This document shows positions 48,418 to 60,764 of a stretch of 64,000 nucleotides of DNA, in pieces. Both the position numbers and the translations under genes were made by a program. This stretch comes from Leucogyrophana mollusca (Eukaryota; Basidiomycota; Agaricomycetes; Boletales), in NCBI GenBank assembly GCA_021014945.1, contig MU266409.1, forward strand, positions 1 to 64,000, given 5' to 3'. Numbering within the stretch: the first letter of the stretch is position 1; each line of letters opens with the position of its first letter. Below the pieces are notes generated by a model, which did no database searches, had not been told where the DNA came from, and saw nothing but the letters and a program-made list of their open reading frames with translations.

Positions 48418-49634
48418 GGTTCTCTGGAGTGGTCAAGACGCGGGGACGGATGAACGTTCAAAGAAGGAATGCACCCATTATATAGGTCATAAGCTTGCAA
48501 AGTTGCCGGCACGGACAAACGTTGGCAGGTGACTGGCGTGTGGTTTCTCCTGAGGTACCCCGCAATCATCCATCACTCCAGATTTTTTGCAAATTTGTTC
48601 TAGATCCGTACCTGTTGTGTTTGTGCATCATGATGTGTCCCACTATAGCGACCTGGCGAACCAATATTCAACATCCCTACAGTCTTACCTTGGGATGAGC
48701 TTCACGGCCAGAATTTAGTGCGATACTGACGCGAATTGACGGTGGTTTTGCTCAGAATGAAATTAATAGGGCGAGGTGTGCTTCGGGGATATCCCTACAG
48801 GCCCCAATGAGCTCCCCCCTAGCCGCGAGTGCTGTTTTTAGTCCAGAGGTCATTTGAAGTAGTTTCAAGTTTGATTGCTAGAAAAGGAAATGTCGATCTT
48901 GGCATGGTGTAACGGCAAAACGATTACTTGACGTCACCGCCACATTGGTGGCACGCCCCTTGCCCGAACTTCTCCCATTGCAGTCCACCACAGACATGCC
49001 AGCACAGTTGTAATATATGACAAGGCTTGAAGACATAGAGAGGGACGCCCAGTTACAATTTTGTCGAGCCTGATGCGCCCCACAAGCTCCTGGCGCTTCT
49101 TCTAAGTTGATTGATGGCCGCACTCAAACTGCATCCAGCCTTTTTCTCACAGTGACCCACCGGATGGGATGCCCAAAACTTGAATGTACTCACGTGGGGC
49201 TATGGTTAGTGCTTCCGGCCAGCGGGAATGCAGAATGGACGCGCCATCTGGTCACTGACAGGTTGGTACCTTTCACTCAAAAAGACAAGCTGTGAGAGTT
49301 CCGACGCTGAATATGTTGAACCCACCTGTCTCGCATTCAGCATTTTGTTTGTCGAGTCTCGGGGATGTGCCGATTTTCTTATTCGAACCTCGAGATTTTC
49401 CCGTGTCAGTCTCCATGGAAAGGTAATGCGAAGGCACTCTGCATCAGTTACTGATTCAACAAAAATTTACCCTAATTAACCTCCACAAATAGCATGAGTC
49501 TAATATGCATGTGGAAAACCGAAGCAAACGGAGCAACACCGCGGCCACCATTCTGATCGCTAGAGAGAACGAAGCTCAGCATTAACCCACGCCCTGCCAC
49601 AGTGATGCCGTTTCAATAGGTGGTCTGAAGCACC
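48418..49634. promoter_or_regulatory. Upstream region of the sugar transporter
   Basis: 1.2 kb between the transporter start and the 3' end of ATG11, both on the minus strand. It contains no supported gene and would hold the transporter's regulatory sites. A GCGGGG hexamer (48440-48445) fits the CreA/Mig1 consensus, but one hexamer is weak evidence. Confidence 0.35.
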
Positions 49635-52600
49635 TTAAAACCGCCTCAACATTTCACTCGCTGTCGCTGAGACCTCGCCGCCCCCGGGAGGATCACCAAT
49701 TGTAGGCGCACCATCACTACCCTCGGGTATTTCGGGTTTCTTTTTTCTCCCGAACGGCACTCCCCAGCTACTAGCAAAACTAGCGAGTGTACTTGATGCG
49801 GTAGGGGGGGTGCCTGAGTGACCTGGGGACAGTGGTGATGAACGCGGAACGTGGTAAGATGTCGTCCGTCTTCTATTCAAGAAGATGCTCGACATGCCCT
49901 CTGAGATCGATCCTTGCGGCGACGGTGGCCCCCCGCTCGTAATTGTGTCTTGCATTGAAGAGGAAGGTGAGGGCAAGGAATGTTCGGCAACTGCTGTAGT
50001 TGCGACCGCCTTGACCACTGCTGGGGAACTGGACGCAGTGCCGAGGGCCGGCAGCCGGGCTGACGAAAACCGGGAAGATGTTGACCCGCGAGAGGCACGG
50101 GATCCTGGCCGCAAAGGTGACGGCACATTCGGAACATGGTTGTGTGGGGTGGGACTTGGTTGCTTCGGGGAAGGCGGGGGAGGTGCCGATGTGGTTGGTG
50201 GCGGTGATTCTTCCCTGGATGGCGGAATTGTTTCCAGGCTGCTCTCCGGGTTCGCCTGGGCCAAGAGCCGAGACAAAGAGGATGGGCCAGCTGCCGGTGT
50301 CGAGTTTGCACGAGCGCGAGCTGGGAATAAATGCGATGTTGGAGGGTGGGTGACGGTGAAGGAATCCTCAACTTCAGCTTGGGGTGGTCCGGGCGGTATA
50401 CTTGGCGGTTCTGGTACGACGGGGACCACTCGGCCTTCGTGTGCAGTGCCGGGATCTGATAGTGCAGATACCCTCCTTGGGGCTGCCCGGCGCTTGAGGG
50501 CCTGGCTAGACTGAGTCCAGTCTTCGACCTCGAGCATATAGTATTTTATACCGTCACCCAGACCGTATGGATTACTGCTGGGTTCCTGTCCTGTCGTCAG
50601 TACGACGCACATAGTCACAGATATCCTTGCAACACACGTTATGATCGACGACTCGTTCCGTTATGGACGTTATCCGTGCCACAATCCATTCGCGCGTCTT
50701 GAGCTGCTCAGCAAGGTGGCCAGTGGCGAGGAGGAAATAATGGGGGAAAGACACTACGTTCAAAGGGGGATCATCGGGGAAAGTCGAAATTTGCGTTAGT
50801 TGGTACCTCGATGAAGGGATCTGATAACTTACCGTTAAATGCCGCCCATGGTTTCGAAATGGAATTTCGTGTTGGCAGGAAGAGCGCAAGGTCCCCTTTG
50901 GCAAAATTCCGGAAAGATATTTTCCCTTTTGCGCGTTCTCTGTACTCTTTGCATTGCTTCTGCCACTTCCGGATAACTGAGCCTGTCTTGGTAACAACCT
51001 CCAAGAAATGATCGTGATCGAAGGCGCGAAGCGTTTCCAGGGCAGATGGAGGGTCTGACGGATCAATTGGTGATGGTTCCTCGGCTTGCCCAATAAGACC
51101 ATGGCTCTGACGAAGACTTGACGAAAAAGTGGACTCCGCCATACTCTGATTAATGGGCTGCTTCGAACCAGCTCCGGGATGGGAATTCATCGTTTGAACG
51201 AAGGACAGTGCCTTGAGATGGGAGTTTCGGAAGGCGATCGCGACGTCCAGCATCTGAGCAACAAGGCGACCGCTGGTTTCCAGACGTTGCTCGAAGTCGG
51301 ATTGTGAGGCGCGACCAGCTGTCAGATCGTCTCGCAGCACCCTCTCGATGTGCCTGGCTTCACGAAGTTCATGCTCTACCCTCTGCAACTCCTCTCGTAG
51401 GCCCATAGCGTCCGCATTGGTCAGCTCAGTCTGGGCTCGAGCATCCTTCAGCTGCCGATCCGTTGTTTCAAGTTGAGCCTTCAGCTCAAAGAATTGATGC
51501 TCTAACACCGCACGATCCCCGTCAGCTTCAGCGATGTGATCCCGCATTATGCGGTCGTGCTCAGTGGCCTGTTGACGGAGCAGCCGATCTTTCTCCGTGT
51601 CCGTCTCCTTGAGCATCCGATTGACCTCCTCGCTCTCCGACCGCGCAGTTCTGATCTGAGCTTCCAAGTCTTCTCCGCGTAACCGTGCTTCCTCGAGATT
51701 ACGCAATGTCGTGGCTTGCTCCTCCAGGAGCTGAGCGACCTTGGCAGCGTTTCGCTCTTCCCATGCCTTGACTTCCTCGGCCTGCGAACGAACCTGCGCG
51801 AGCTCCTGGCGCAAGATTTCCGCGGTTTTGGTTTGCTCTGTGGCATCAGAGAGGGCACGAGCACGCTCCTGCCGCTCGTTCTCCACGTCGAGTGATAGAT
51901 CCGTGTTCCGCCTCTCCAAAATCCGACGAGCAGCGACTTCACTCTCGGCCTGGGCACGCGCCTGGTGCAAATCCCTCTCCAATCCGTCGGCCCTCTCTCG
52001 CTCTGAGTGTGCAGTGAGCTCTGCGCTCTGTAGCTCGTTGTTGAGTCGGTGGATTTCTGCTTGCAGTGCGCTGCGTTCCTCCTGCATGAGGTTCTCCTGA
52101 TTCAACTTGGCTTCTTGCGTTTCGCGTAGTTGTTGAGCCAACTCCTGAAATGCCTGCTCATCCGCCTCGGTCACTTAACGAACACTGTTGAGCAACTGAT
52201 GGGAATATCAAATGGGTTAACGTACATCGTCGCCGAGAAGTGGAGAGTCGAGAGGCGGATAACACTTCACTGGGGTTAGCATCGCTGCTAGACTAGAGGC
52301 TAGTAAAACTCACACGACCGTTCTGCTATCCGATCGAACCCGGATTCCAGACTATCCATCCTCTGAACCTGCCTCTCCAATGCAACCCTAGACTCCTGCA
52401 CAGAACCTAGGGCGGCAGGGTCGGGGCTCGCTCTTGCATATGCCTCGAGATCGTCCAATATACGAAGCAGCGCTGCGTCCCAGTTCAGAAAAGTGAGAAA
52501 ACGAGATATGTGTACATACCGTCCACATCCTCTCTTTCAAGCGAATACGATGGTTCCTTGCTGCCCGACGGAGAGAAATCAATTACGGGAACAGGGTCAT

Positions 52601-54475
52601 CCATGCCTCGGGTATCAAAAGGGAGTTGCCCGTGCACTTCGCCTCGGTACACCTGGCGACGCTTCTTTTCACTCGCACTAAAGGCGCGTTAAAACATGTA
52701 CCCGGTGGAAGAAGGCTAAACAAATATCAAACGCACGAAAGCTTAGCCATGACCTCGAGGATGCTCTGCGCTCTTTGGTAGAAGAACCGTGCTAACCTAC
52801 AATGAAGATGAGCGCCTAACTACTAGAAATACGAACTCACCAAATTCCTTTCGTCTTACAATCTCGATCACCGTCGCCCCATAAGCGTACAGCATCTGGT
52901 GAAGGCGTTGGATATGCGAGAAACTGTTCTTGCTGCGAAATCTGGCTTGCAAAGTAGACAGAGTGGTCGGGAGCTGGACGAGGTCAACATTTAGAACACT
53001 GATCTGACGCAGCACGCTGATACATTGCTCCGTATATGCGTTCTGTGCTCTATGATCAGTTGCGGGGCCTTTCGAATGAAAAATCTTTACCTTTGCGTGT
53101 GTGATGGCTTCGACTTCGCGCCTGAGAGCGAGATCCAACTGTTTAAGCTCTAATGATGTTACTCCAACGCCGATATGCTCCCCGAGTACCCTTACCTTGC
53201 AAAAGACCATCAGAATCAGATGAAGGACCTATGAATGTCTATGTTTATGGACCTTCCATGGACAAGAGAATTCGCTTACCTTCTAGAACACCAGCAATTT
53301 CAGACGTTCTCTCGAACGCTTCCTGAGATCGCCGACCAGAGACCTCAGCGTCTTCTAATATCCTGTACAAGTGTGAGAAAACCAACACCATTGATACTGC
53401 CGCGCTCACTGTGTGTTTGCTACCGCCCCCCGAACGATGTCGGTACCCCTCGTCAAGCGAGCTACAGAAGCCTCGGCATCCGCAAAGTGAGTCCGCAGAT
53501 CCTCTATGGAGAATCGTCAGGGCAAGCGTGGGTATACATGTCTTGATAACCTTACCATGTGTCCGTGCGCATGTATCCGCAACTTGCTTCATCTTCACAT
53601 TCGATACGTAATCTCCAAGTGTCCGATGTCGGTCCCCGTTCTCGATAGCTTTCCTCACAGCCGGCGACATAAATTCCACATGAATTCGCACCCTACTTAT
53701 GATCTCCAAGTCAGCTTCGAGTCCCGCGAGTAGCGCGGCCTGCCTCTCCAGGTCTTTTCCCGCCGTTCCGGCCATTCCGTCGAAGACGTCAGTAATTGCA
53801 AGGACATTGAGGTCGAGGCTGCTGGAAGCAATCTGTATCGCTTGGTGCTGCCGATGCAGAGTTGAAAGAGTGTGCGTGATATGATCGAGATGAGCGTGCG
53901 CGTTGTGGAGGTATGATGCTGCGAGTTGTGACGGACGAAAAGGCGGTGTGGCAGATATGTTATCTGTGGAAATTATGAGTGGGAATTGTACATAGTGAAG
54001 AGTATCAGACGTGCCTTCTATTGGAGGTTGAAAAGGGGGTTCAGCTCTGAGCTCATTCAAGACGTCATTCAGGTCGAAGTCGAGATAGTACTTGTTGAAG
54101 ACGAAGATAGTCTGCTGGATATGAGCACCGGAACAGTCTACTAGAGCAATGGTACCAATGTGTACCTGGTCGTGGGCTCCCACCAGCTCCCGAACGTTGT
54201 CACTCCGGAGACGCGTCCCGTCCGAAAGGTAGGCCAAGATGGCATCTTGATCCACTCCGGTTTCTTGATGTAGGAACCCTTCGAGACTACCTCTTCTGCA
54301 GCGCTTCCATCAGAATTCTATGATACTTGTGACAACATGGGTCTACTCTACCTCTCAATGTCTCTCAGAGTAGCATTGACCTGCAAAACATGTCAGAAGG
54401 GTGTTGGCCTGGCGAGCTGGTGAAGTTCAGAACCTGAAATGTTTCTCCGTCTTCTGCGCGACATATCTGTATCAT
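49635..54475 (-). CDS. ATG11: Autophagy scaffold Atg11
   Basis: Large multi-exon minus-strand gene. The first exons are short: MIQICRAEDGETFQ at 54475, then VNATLRDIE, then SLEGFLHQETGVDQDAILAY and LSDGTRLRSDNVRELVGAHD with IFVFNKYYLDFDLNDVLNEL. This is the ubiquitin-like N-terminal region of the Atg11/FIP200 family. The middle exons are helical. A coiled coil of about 300 residues (EADEQAFQELAQQLRETQEA onward) occupies 52170-51200. The family hallmark KGKISFRNFAKGDLALFLPT lies near 50905, then VVSFPHYFLLATGHLAEQL and GDGIKYYMLEVEDWTQ. The protein ends in a long Pro/Ser-rich tail (50500-49635). Atg11 links cargo receptors to Atg9/Atg1 in selective autophagy (Cvt, pexophagy, mitophagy). About 1,300 aa, the usual size. 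ORF boundaries at the tail intron (near 50570-50810) were not fixed base by base. Confidence 0.93.
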
Positions 54476-54727
54476 GATGCGGGAAATGAAAGAGTGACGA
54501 AGGATTATGGTGGCTTCCAGAAAGTGATAGGTCACCGTTTGGTGGTGTGCAGCACATTTGGCGTCGTACTCGGGCCACGTGATGTTACGCTAGGGGAAGG
54601 TGCATCCTCACAACCATTCAAAAACTGTCGACCTCGACTTTCTACTAGTAACTAAAAATACATATATACATACTGATAATGCATTTCCGTTGATAAGTTA
54701 CCCAAGTAAGAAAATAATAGTGATAAA

Positions 54728-56112
54728 TCAGTCAATGTCCCGTCCTGTCCTAGCGTCCGTGTCCTCCACCTCCTCATCCTCAGCCATTTCAATTGACACG
54801 CACCAAAATTGTTTTCCAACTGGGCCTTCCGAGGGCGCCGAGCCTGTGGTCTCGTCAGGGTCCTCATCGTCCTCTGACTCCTGCTTCCTGCGCTCGCAGC
54901 AAACAAACCTCACGGGGTGCCGATCCCAATACTTCATCAGATCGAATGATATACCTCCTGGTAGGCAGAGTGCAAGAGTGGGATTGAATTCGAGGAAACC
55001 ATAACAGAAGTCTGTTGTGATAACGTCCTATGTTATTCGCCAACAAGGTCAATCGCTAAGGCAAATCAGACTGCTGAAATATGGCTCACGTTGGGGCCAA
55101 AGACCACCTCCTTGCGGTGCTGCGAATCACTGAAATACGATCGGCGGTCCCCGGCGGAACGGAAGAGCGGGGGACCATCCCCTTCTTTAGCTTTACTAAT
55201 GTGTGCCTTCTTCAGGCCATTTTTCACCGTTGCGCTAAGCGACGATTTTTTCGACGAAGACGTCAAGTTCGAGGAAGACGAGTCTGAGGATGATAGTGAG
55301 GAGGACGATGTCGAAGCAGGTGACCCTGATTTTGAGGAAGAGGTGATACTGGAGCTAGTAGCATATTTCAGGTGTCGAGTATCGTCCTTGATGGAGGTCT
55401 CAGGTGGAAAGGGTGACACGGGCGAGCTGGGTGAAGACTGCAGAAGGTCTGACGAAGACCCTGCGTCGTGTAGCTTTTGGTGCACGAAATGCGGCATCGT
55501 CGAGATGAGTGGGGACACTGCCCATGGCTTGGTGTCGGAGGCGAGGTCATGTTCGAGAGTCGGGTCTATGTATCTGGCGGAAGGGTATAAGATATGATCA
55601 TAAGCGATAAACCGCCCACGATCGCGTGGCAGCGATCATGAGTGACTTACTTCATGAATTTGAGGGCTGCGCCTGAACCCCAGGGCATCTTCAAACGCTT
55701 GTCGAAGGTGTTTCCAAATAGGACGTCATCCGATGAATGCGGTTGCAGGAACCTGCCTGGATAGATATGATTGAGAATCAATTGGATATATGCCCCATCA
55801 AACATAGTCGTGTGATGCTCGGTACGACTACCGTCACCAGATGCCACCGCGTCGTCTCGCATCACACTCAAAGCAAAAGACAGACGAACCCTGAACCTGT
55901 ATGCTCCAAGTTATACCCTTCCTGTCATCCCGCTCGAAGTACTCGCTCTTGAGTTCGCGACCTCGCGGGTCAGTGAATCCCTTGATATTGACCGCGATGG
56001 AGCCTTCAAACCGGTCGGTGGAGATGGCGTGAGCGGTGCCACTGTTCACCACTTCTGTTATGGGCACAAGAGAGTCTTGCGAGGGGCCAGCGAGGACACG
56101 AAGGCGAGGCAT
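54728..56112 (-). CDS. DUF1769 (UPF0590) family protein
   Basis: Exons run from ATG 56112 to a stop at 54728. Exon 1 encodes MPRLRVLAGPSQDSLVPITE, VVNSGTAHAISTDRFEGSIA and VNIKGFTDPRGRELKSEYFE. The next exon has GRFLQPHSSDDVLFGNTFDK, RLKMPWGSGAALKFMK. This is followed by a low-complexity region with a long Ser-rich run (55100-55400), then FCYGFLEFNPTLALCLPGGI, SFDLMKYWDRHPVRFVCCER, and an acidic C-terminus (EMAEDEEVEDTDARTGRD). The first and last blocks match the fungal DUF1769 pattern as I know it (start with a glycine-rich beta region, C-terminal SFDLxKYWDGQPVRFxC-type box). The Ser-rich insert of ~100 residues is a local feature. Molecular function is not known; some fungal members are annotated only as UPF0590. 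Confidence 0.85.
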
Positions 56113-56891
56113 ATGGCTAGTGGAGGTATTGCTTGGAGAGGATATTAGAGGGAGTGTATGACCTGGGATTCAAGTCGTCGAAGTGGCTTCGTTAATTATA
56201 GCGAGAATAAACAGTGACAATGGAGCAACACGACAGTCCGGCTAGTCGTGGTGCTTGCCAAAGGACGGGTGTGTAGTGGTCCAATAGCAAACATCGCTTT
56301 GGCAACCTGATCCGTATTGGCTGGATTTGGAAGGTAGTATTCATTGCCGATGCGAGGCGTTGGGGCCCCGGTCAGCGCCGCTCAAGGCTGGCGTCCATGT
56401 GTGGGCCGCGAGAGAAGGACGACCATCGTCCCGGCGTATTAAAGCAAGCAGATCATCTCTCTCGATTTATATATTTCACGCAGCTGGCGCCTATCGAACG
56501 GCACTAGCAAACGCACCAAAACGGTGCCTGAGTCATTTTTGGGACAATCCGGAGCGCCAGTGCCCACACGCGACCTCCCCCTAGAGTCCGGTCGGCCTCG
56601 CGACTTTGCCCCTCGGTCATTGCCTGCTATCACGATAATTACAAATAAATCTTATAAGCAGATACAGGAAGCACTGTATAGCGCGAAAAATGCTAACGAA
56701 ATAACACACTATGGAAGGGCAGTAGTGAGTAGGGGCAGCAATACTAGTAATGACAGGTGAGTTCAGCTGGCTGTCTTGACCAACCGCGTGGCAAATCAGC
56801 AGCCAGCCGTCCTGGATCCCAAAAACATACAAACGAGAAAATTCCATAGGCTGTTTCGCAAACCTCCGAGGAAGACGGTGGGCGTGCAGGA
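56113..56891. other. Intergenic region between two minus-strand genes
   Basis: About 780 bp carrying the upstream region of the DUF1769 gene and the 3' end of the DUF7729 gene. No gene is supported in it. Confidence 0.45.
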
Positions 56892-58196
56892 TCACGTCAT
56901 CAACAACAGCGCGGCGCACATCAGAAAAAACGTTGCCCATAACCCTCCCACACTCCTCGCGCCGAAAGTCTTTGGCGCCGAGGATGCCACGCTTGTTGTT
57001 TCCGCGTAGCTTGATCCGCAAACACCGACGAGTTTAGTCGAGGCGCCTGAATAGGTCTGCTGCAGACCTGTCAGAGAGCTTGCATTGGCCCCGCTCAGCG
57101 CACTCGAGTACATCGTCATTAGACTTTTTGTGCATGGATTGCATGCCCCTTCAGTAATGTTCAATAGGGGGTTTCCCAGGGGAAGTTGGTAGAACCAATA
57201 GCTTGATGTGTCTGAATCCTGAGCGGCCTCGAGGTAGCAGTATGTGTTTGTTACAGGGTCGACTTGACATGCGGCGGATCGCATCAGATCGTACGCTCGA
57301 AGGGCTATGCAGAAGAAGGGCGCTCAGAGCTGACATTTGTATACCCCGTGGGATGGTCTACCTGTGAGTGTATCAACGGCCATTTCATTGCGGGCATCCA
57401 AATCTTCCGGACATGACGATTGCAATGCCGAAGCGAACCACGCCATATTCGCGTCACACTGACTCTGTGAGGTATCCGTATTACACGTTCCCCAGATATC
57501 GATGTTGAACTGAGCGGGATCATTTTGTGCCTGCTTAGTTGGCAGGGTCATCGTTATGAACTTCATGTACACGTCAATTCATTAACGCACCTCTTCGAAG
57601 GCTTGAGAGTGCATGAGTAGAAGTGAGAATGGCCGACATGAACGGAAGGCATCCGTCTGTGTCATGTTGACAAAGAAGTTGTAACAACTATTGGAGGAGA
57701 AATTTGTGGATAAAGTTGTGTCGAACGGTTGAGGGAAGGGAGTGGGGATCACTGGGCTGACAGGGACGGTGGTAGAGCCTTGTGTGGTAGGCGTCCCTCT
57801 TGCCGAAAGGAGGGGGGCTGGCCGGTCTACAGCTGGCCCAAGCGACGCCGTGGACAATGACAATGAATCCAGGTGTCTCTCATGGGGTGTCCAATTGGCC
57901 AACTGCGCTGTCCAAGTTCGCCACTCGAACTGAGCCGCGGAAGGTGAAAAGCTATCGAAAGCCGCAGGATGCGTGGCGAAGCGCGTCGAGGCGGCGATCA
58001 GAATCAGAACCAAGGGAACAAGGTATATTGTCCATCGTAATGAACGGGCACCCTTCCGCTTTGTAGGGTGCCAAGGAGCATCAGGATATGAAGGGGTATC
58101 GCTCACGGGTGTCCGATTCACCTGGCCCAGATCATCTCCAGCAGATGAGACTTGTTGCATCGGGGGCGGCAGCGGGGACGGAGGTGGGGTGAACAT
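56892..58196 (-). CDS. DUF7729-type membrane protein
   Basis: Exons start at ATG 58196 (MFTPPPSPLPPPMQQVSSAG). After a basic stretch comes a TM helix (WTIYLVPLVLILIAASTRFA), then a Thr/Ser/Pro linker. The domain starts with FPQPFDTTLSTNFSSNSCYN, FFVNMTQTDAFRSCRPFSLL. It continues in later exons with IDIWGTCNTDTSQSQCDANM, CPEDLDARNEMAVDTL, CQVDPVTNTYCYLEAAQDSD, YWFYQLPLGNPLLNITEGAC and NPCTKSLMTMYSSAL. It ends in a hydrophobic C-terminus (VGGLWATFFLMCAALLLM), possibly a second TM or GPI signal. The evenly spaced cysteines and N-glycosylation sites point to a secretory-pathway domain. I know this pattern from fungal proteins grouped as DUF7729; function is unknown. The stop is at 56892. Confidence 0.85.
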
Positions 58197-58851
58197 GTTC
58201 GTGAATTATATTCGGGTATAGGTGAAAAGAGTGTCAGGTGAAAAGAACGTGGAAGTGAAGGACGGTATTTAGAGTCAAACAGACTCTGCGTCCCCAATTT
58301 TGTTTGTTGGCGTCAAAACACGGTGTTCCCGTCAAACGTGAACTTTCGATGGCAGATCAGCCCTGAAAACATGATGATAGATCTGAGAAAGCCTCACCAA
58401 TGTATCCAGCGCAGATATCGTGCAATATGGTCGTCGCAAACCCTTGAACCGACTAAAATGTCGAGTCCACCGTGGTAAAATAGGAAGGGACGAAAATTCA
58501 AGACCATCAGACATTATCTCCGCGAAATGAATAGTGTTGCGGAGTCTAGACTCCTAGCCGAATCTCGATCGCAGCTACTTACGAGAGTTGTCTACATATA
58601 GACGCTACCTCCTAGGACTGTGGTCTGTAACCCAGAGCACCAGACTTTCATGAGGCCTCATCACTATGTAGCTACGACTACAATTCGGGACCGATGTTTC
58701 GCGCAATCGACGCAGAATAATGCACAAATAGCGGGGGTCATAAATTGGGTTAGGGAGAATATCGGATATGGCCGAGTGACTCCTCTCAATCGAATCACGC
58801 TGTACAGATACATGTGTTCCAGAGGGCGCTTCTTTTGTGTTCTCTGGGCGT
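58197..58851. other. Upstream region of the DUF7729 gene
   Basis: About 650 bp between the SDR gene's 3' end and the DUF7729 start. No gene is supported. A short frame at 58332-58514 (minus) has no motif. Confidence 0.45.
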
Positions 58852-59948
58852 CTAAAACACATGTCCCCCTCCTAATGATCCGACATGATAAGCTAGAGAG
58901 CCCCCGCCTGATACCCGTGGAAAAACTTACCGTCGACAACGATATCTGCCCCATTGATATATTTCCCAGCTCGGCTGCATAACAAAACCACAACGCCAGT
59001 GAGCTCGCTGGGGTCCCCCATTCTACCCATCGGGTTTCTAGAAGCCCAGATTTTCCTGGCCTCTTCTAAGCCCGCACCTTCATTCAGAATAGTATCCATG
59101 TATCCTGGGCTGAGGCTGTTTACACGAATCCCATAGCGAGCCCACTCCGCTGCCAATGAACTCTTGAGCTGCAAAAGTGCGCCTTTCGAGACATTGTAGG
59201 AAACTTGTGGCTGCGGGAAATTCACGCTGTGGGCCGAGATCGACGCGGTGAAGACGATACTGCCGCCAGTCCCTTGTTGAATCATGTACCTAAACAATCA
59301 TCACTTTGTCGTCGTCATAAAGGTAGGACGCCGAACAACGGATACCTCGCCGCAGACTGTGCGCAAAGCCAGCTTCCCGTTGTGTTGATATCCAACGTGC
59401 GTCGCCATTCGTCAATGCCTACGTCAAGTGCATGATTGCATGCTACCACACCCGCGAAGCAGAGAAGAATGTCAACACTGCCAAGTTCGGCAGCTGTCTT
59501 TTCCACAGCGGCACTGACATCTGCTTCATCGCGAACATCGGCCTTGATCGCAATAATCTTGGCTGATGGGAAATCTGACCGCAACTGATCGATGGCGACC
59601 TGAGCACTGGAAGGGTCGACGTCAAGAAGAGAGACCCCTGAAGAGCCATGCTCAAGGAGGGCACGAGCCGCCTGGAGGGCAAGATTACCGCAGCCCCCGG
59701 TAACTAAGAGTCAGTAAGTATATGAGTGCCTCGCGATGAGCGATAGCTGGGTTGAATTTTACGTGTAAGACATGCCCACCTATGGCGTTGCCTTCAACGG
59801 AGAACCTTCGAGCCGCCCTTTCGGCTGGTGTCAATGCGTTTCCAGAAGGTGACAATGGACGTGTCAAAGGGTTGGAGCTTTCGGACAGCACCATCTGAGG
59901 AAGAACCCGACTCGTAAGATCATTCCTTGAAGCAGGTGCGGGAGCCAT
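58852..59948 (-). CDS. SDR-family oxidoreductase (sorbose reductase/D-arabinitol dehydrogenase-like)
   Basis: ATG at 59948. A ~57-residue N-terminal extension (MAPAPASRNDLTSRVLPQMV at its start) precedes the Rossmann fold. The nucleotide motif is VTGGCGNLALQAARALLEHG, spliced after EGNAI; TGGxxNLG is typical of sorbose reductase-like SDRs, here with Ala in the last position. Next come DVRDEADVSAAVEKTAAELG, LLCFAGVVACNHALDV, the catalytic Ser in FTASISAHSVNF, and the Tyr/Lys pair in YNVSKGALL. After IRVNSLSPGYMDTILNEG it ends NPMGRMGDPSELTGVVVLLC, GADIVVDGG. The last intron (GTAAGT at 58930 to TAG at 58872) leaves a 20-nt final exon giving DGGGHVF. Likely NAD(P)(H)-dependent reduction of a sugar or polyol; substrate not determined. 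Confidence 0.9.
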
Positions 59949-60764
59949 GGTGATGGTAATGTGGATAGAACGGACACCTCCGACATGATTATTCTGGGAA
60001 ATAGCTCTGGAAGTTCATAAGTGTCAGAAACCACGAGCGCGTTATCAGGTCGGCCCACCGGCAGGACACGAGACCTAAGGAAGGCCGGATTATAGCGTTC
60101 GGTGACGGGAACCTCAGGGTCCAAGAAAAGGACTGTTAACGGCGATTGTTTCAGACTGCACCAAAGCAGCATCCTACCCTTGAAAACAACCAACTATTCA
60201 AGTCGCTGGCCCTGCCTGCGCTGGTACTCCTAACAAGAGTTCGGGCGATGGTGTTCAGCCACAGACATTGCCACTAAAAGGCCTCACTCGGGGTATAGAA
60301 CATTTGCCCGAGCAGATAACACGATACCTCAAATGCCTATGGATGCACCAGTCGTGTCTAAGCCCGTTCACATGAACGATTGTGTAGCACCATCATCGGT
60401 CACAAGGAGAGTCAACTGTTAGTCTGTTCCTAGCTACCTTTTTGTCAATGCGTGTGGCGGAATCGAGCGTGAGAAATAAGAGAACCTTGAATTTGTTGCT
60501 GGCTTGGACGAGAAACTGACCAACCTTTGAACCTGACCTTCACCTCCACAATCTGCATCCTCACAGCCTCACAACGCCTCTACACAGCTGACATTCGCGC
60601 CCTGCCCCCAATTCGTTACAGCGGCGTCCATCAAGAACTTGAACAGCTATACATCAGTTTCCAGCCTCAACACAGACGCGTGTTTGATCAAACCCTTACT
60701 TGGCTCTCAACTCTCCAACAGCCAGTCAACAACACTCACATCCGCTCTGTCCCACTATCCGCAA
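59949..60764. promoter_or_regulatory. Divergent promoter region of the SDR gene and DHH1
   Basis: 816 bp between divergent starts. A minus frame at 59864-60193 overlaps the SDR start and has no motif. CA-rich and CTC-rich sequence at 60535-60760 precedes the DHH1 ATG and is consistent with a 5' UTR. Confidence 0.4.

Noticed and set aside
48440..48445. CreA/Mig1-like GCGGGG hexamer upstream of the sugar transporter
   Set aside because: A single six-base match in over 1 kb is expected by chance; glucose repression is plausible biology but not shown here.
59864..60193. 109-codon minus-strand frame overlapping the SDR start
   Set aside because: It runs antisense-phase through the SDR N-terminus and promoter and has no motif.
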